13,484 bases of DNA from Actinomycetes bacterium (GTDB lineage: Bacteria > Actinomycetota > Actinomycetes > Actinomycetales > Cellulomonadaceae): the NCBI GenBank assembly GCA_023461115.1, contig JAEWOA010000226.1, forward strand, positions 1 to 13,484, given 5' to 3'. The position numbers were made by a program, and so were the translations under genes. Positions within the stretch are counted from its first letter, which is position 1, and each line of letters begins with the position of its first letter. Positions 12,275 to 13,484 of the stretch are shown one piece after another. Under the pieces are notes generated by a model. It was not told the DNA's origin. It was given only the letters and a program-made list of their open reading frames with translations, and searched no databases.

Positions 12275-12754
12275 TCAGCCTACGGTCGGCGGCGTGGGCG
12301 ACGCCGGGGCGTCCGCGTCGACGCGCTGGTCATCGGTGCCTCCGGCCGTCGCGCGGCCCGTGCGCCACAGCCACCACAGCCCGACGAACGGCAGGACGAG
12401 CGGCACGTAGCCGTAGCCCGAGCCGTACTGGGACCACACCGTCTGGTCGGGGAACTGCCCCACGTCGACGACCGTGAGCGTCCCCACCGTCAGCACCCCG
12501 ACGAGCTCGAAGCCCACCGCGATCCACGCGAGGCGCCGCCAGCCCTTGGCGAGCGCGAGCGTCGCCACGATGTAGACGAGCCCGGCCGCGAGCGACAGCG
12601 CGTACGCGAGCGGCGCCTCGGCGAACTTGGTGGCGACCTGCTCGAGCCCGCGCGCCGTCGCGGCGAGCGCGAGGATGCCGTACACCGCCACGAGCAGGCG
12701 GCCGAAGCCCGCGCCGGTCGGGCGCGGCGCGTTCGTCGTCGTGTTCTCCGTCAC
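12275..12754 (-). CDS. Small integral membrane protein (159 residues), function unknown
   Basis: A 159-residue protein with four predicted spans at about 18-35, 48-68, 73-96 and 115-130. The polar N-terminal tail is rich in Thr and Asn, and the C terminus is acidic and Pro-rich. The stretch DQTVWSQYGSGYGYVPLVLP before the last span is distinctive and, as far as I recall, conserved among Micrococcales membrane proteins of unknown role. No catalytic or transport motif is recognised. Start: GTG at 12754, overlapping the stop of the upstream gene as GTGA (4 nt), so the two membrane proteins are translationally coupled and may act together. The gene ends 4 nt before the pyrD start, so all four minus-strand genes can share a transcript. 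Confidence 0.85.
   Translation of the reverse strand: MTENTTTNAPRPTGAGFGRLLVAVYGILALAATARGLEQVATKFAEAPLAYALSLAAGLVYIVATLALAKGWRRLAWIAVGFELVGVLTVGTLTVVDVGQFPDQTVWSQYGSGYGYVPLVLPFVGLWWLWRTGRATAGGTDDQRVDADAPASPTPPTVG
12277..12282 (-). promoter_or_regulatory. Leaderless-type -10 box (TAGGCT) for pyrD
   Basis: On the minus strand TAGGCT runs from 12282 to 12277 and ends 6 nt before the pyrD GTG. Its last base is the first base of the TGA stop of the preceding membrane-protein gene. No clear -35 is visible. Confidence 0.45.
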
Positions 12755-13110
12755 ACCGTTCCCCAGATCTGCAGCAGCCGGAACTCAAGGAATGCGACCG
12801 TCAGCGCCGCCACCAGCAGCACCACGGAACTCCACCGCGTGCGCTCCGCGAACGCCCAGGCCGCGGCGATCGGCAGGATGATCGCCTGCGTCAGCACGTA
12901 GCCCCACAGGAGCGCGCCTTCGACGTCCGGGGCGTGCGTCGCCTGCAGCACGCCGACGAGCACCGCCTGGACCAGCAGCATGGCCTCGATCGCGCCCGCG
13001 CCGAACAGCTGGCGCAGGATCACGGCGCGGTCGGCCACGACGAACCACAGGGCCCACGCGGCGAGCGCGGCACACAGGACGCCGACGAGCAGCGCGAGGG
13101 GCACGGTCAC
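12751..13110 (-). CDS. Small integral membrane protein (119 residues), function unknown
   Basis: A 119-residue, almost wholly hydrophobic protein with four predicted spans at about 3-23, 40-57, 66-86 and 93-111. Notable conserved-looking pieces are LRQLFGAGAIEAMLL, DVEGALLWGYVL and AERTRWSSVVLL. I recognise it only as a conserved actinobacterial membrane protein type; no function is known to me. Start: GTG at 13110, or a second GTG two codons downstream at 13104. GAGGG (complement of 13114-13118) lies 3 nt from the first and 9 nt from the second, so the second has better ribosome spacing. TATTTT 8 nt before the first GTG supports a very short leader. It is the first gene of the minus-strand unit leading to pyrD. 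Confidence 0.82.
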   Translation of the reverse strand: MTVPLALLVGVLCAALAAWALWFVVADRAVILRQLFGAGAIEAMLLVQAVLVGVLQATHAPDVEGALLWGYVLTQAIILPIAAAWAFAERTRWSSVVLLVAALTVAFLEFRLLQIWGTV

Positions 13111-13215
13111 GGTCCCTCAAAATACCGGGCTCGCCGCCCGGATCCGACCTCGCCCCACGCACGGTCCCCCGCTGGTTGCCCGGGGTCCCACGCCCGCCGG
13201 TCTAGCATCGGGACC
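13111..13215. promoter_or_regulatory. Divergent promoter region, membrane-protein/pyrD operon and pepA
   Basis: On the minus strand TATTTT (13124-13119) is the best -10 box in the window and ends 8 nt before the GTG at 13110. On the plus strand TAGCAT (13203-13208) ends 7 nt before the pepA GTG; TTGCCC at 13176-13181 is a possible -35 but the 21-nt spacer is long. An inverted repeat ccgggc/gcccgg (13125-13130 with 13136-13141) sits just upstream of the minus-strand -10 box and could be an operator. Confidence 0.5.
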
Positions 13216-13484
13216 GTGATCGAGCTGACGTCCAAAGCCCCTGCCCGCATCTCCGCCGACGCGATCGTCGTCGCCGTCGCCCAGCGCGACGGCGCGCCGC
13301 AGCCGCTCGCGGACTGGCTCCCCAAGGACGTCGCGGGCGCCCTGACCTCGGGCGCGAAGGCGCTCGGCATCACCGGCGCGGTCGACGAGGTGCGCCGCGT
13401 CCCGGCCACTGGGCTCGGCGCACCGGTGCTCGTGCTGGCCGGAGTCGGCGGCGGCGAGCTCACGCTCGAGGCGCTGCGCCGTGC
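13216..13484 (+). CDS. pepA: Leucyl aminopeptidase PepA, N-terminal part (3' end outside window)
   Basis: About 89 residues of the N-terminal, non-catalytic domain of an M17 leucyl aminopeptidase, a manganese- or zinc-dependent cytoplasmic enzyme that removes N-terminal residues from peptides and in some bacteria also binds DNA. Seen: IELTSKAPARISADAIVVAVAQ, then KALGITGAVDEVRRVPATG and PVLVLAGVGGG, the usual N-domain pattern in actinobacteria. The metal-binding catalytic domain lies beyond the window, so activity cannot be judged. Start: GTG at 13216, with TAGCAT ending 7 nt upstream and no Shine-Dalgarno, which fits a leaderless transcript. It is divergent from the minus-strand membrane-protein/pyrD unit. 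Confidence 0.9.
   Translation, partial: MIELTSKAPARISADAIVVAVAQRDGAPQPLADWLPKDVAGALTSGAKALGITGAVDEVRRVPATGLGAPVLVLAGVGGGELTLEALRR

Noticed and set aside
1..13484. CRISPR array, tRNA, rRNA, insertion sequence or prophage remnants
   Set aside because: No regularly spaced repeats, tRNA-like cloverleaf, transposase or integrase motif, or terminal inverted repeats were seen on either strand.

Overview
The window is a chromosomal segment from a very GC-rich actinobacterium. The ErpA, NadA and DUF3043 proteins are of the actinobacterial type, GTG starts are frequent, and many starts sit 6-8 nt behind a TAnnnT-like -10 box, which is the actinobacterial leaderless layout. Gene content fits the Micrococcales, possibly a Cellulomonas relative; that placement is inference. 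Both ends cut through genes. I see no insertion sequence, phage gene, CRISPR, tRNA or rRNA. Coding density is very high, and no gene-free stretch exceeds about 160 bases.

Layout: (a) 1-884 (+), end of a cysteine-desulfurase-like protein coupled to a TusA-family sulfur carrier; (b) 945-2633 (-), glycerate kinase followed by the Fe-S carrier gene erpA, facing the first unit across a terminator hairpin; (c) 2724-5463 (+), nadA overlapping a DJ-1/PfpI isonitrile-hydratase-like gene, which overlaps an antibiotic-biosynthesis-monooxygenase-fold gene, then a hot-dog thioesterase; (d) 5516-6916 (-), an M20 dipeptidase facing the thioesterase across a second hairpin; (e) 6949-8598 (+), a DUF3043 membrane protein and an aldo/keto reductase; (f) 8647-9464 (-), a 54-residue single-span membrane protein coupled to a YczE-like membrane protein, divergent from (g) 9526-10983 (+), a MocR-type regulator, with repeated AAAGTGG elements between and inside them; (h) 11021-13110 (-), two small membrane proteins, pyrD and a 69-residue protein, mostly overlapping; (i) 13216-end (+), the start of leucyl aminopeptidase pepA.

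How they may work together: the left side is rich in sulfur and Fe-S functions (desulfurase-like protein, TusA, ErpA, and NadA, which needs a [4Fe-4S] cluster). The desulfurase-like protein seems to lack the PLP lysine, so its chemistry is an open question. The MocR/small protein/YczE cluster looks like a self-contained regulated module, possibly tied to vitamin B6. The rest is ordinary housekeeping: NAD and pyrimidine synthesis, peptide turnover and redox. The least explained items are the lysine-less desulfurase homologue, the 54-residue protein with its operator array, and the repeats in the erpA leader.
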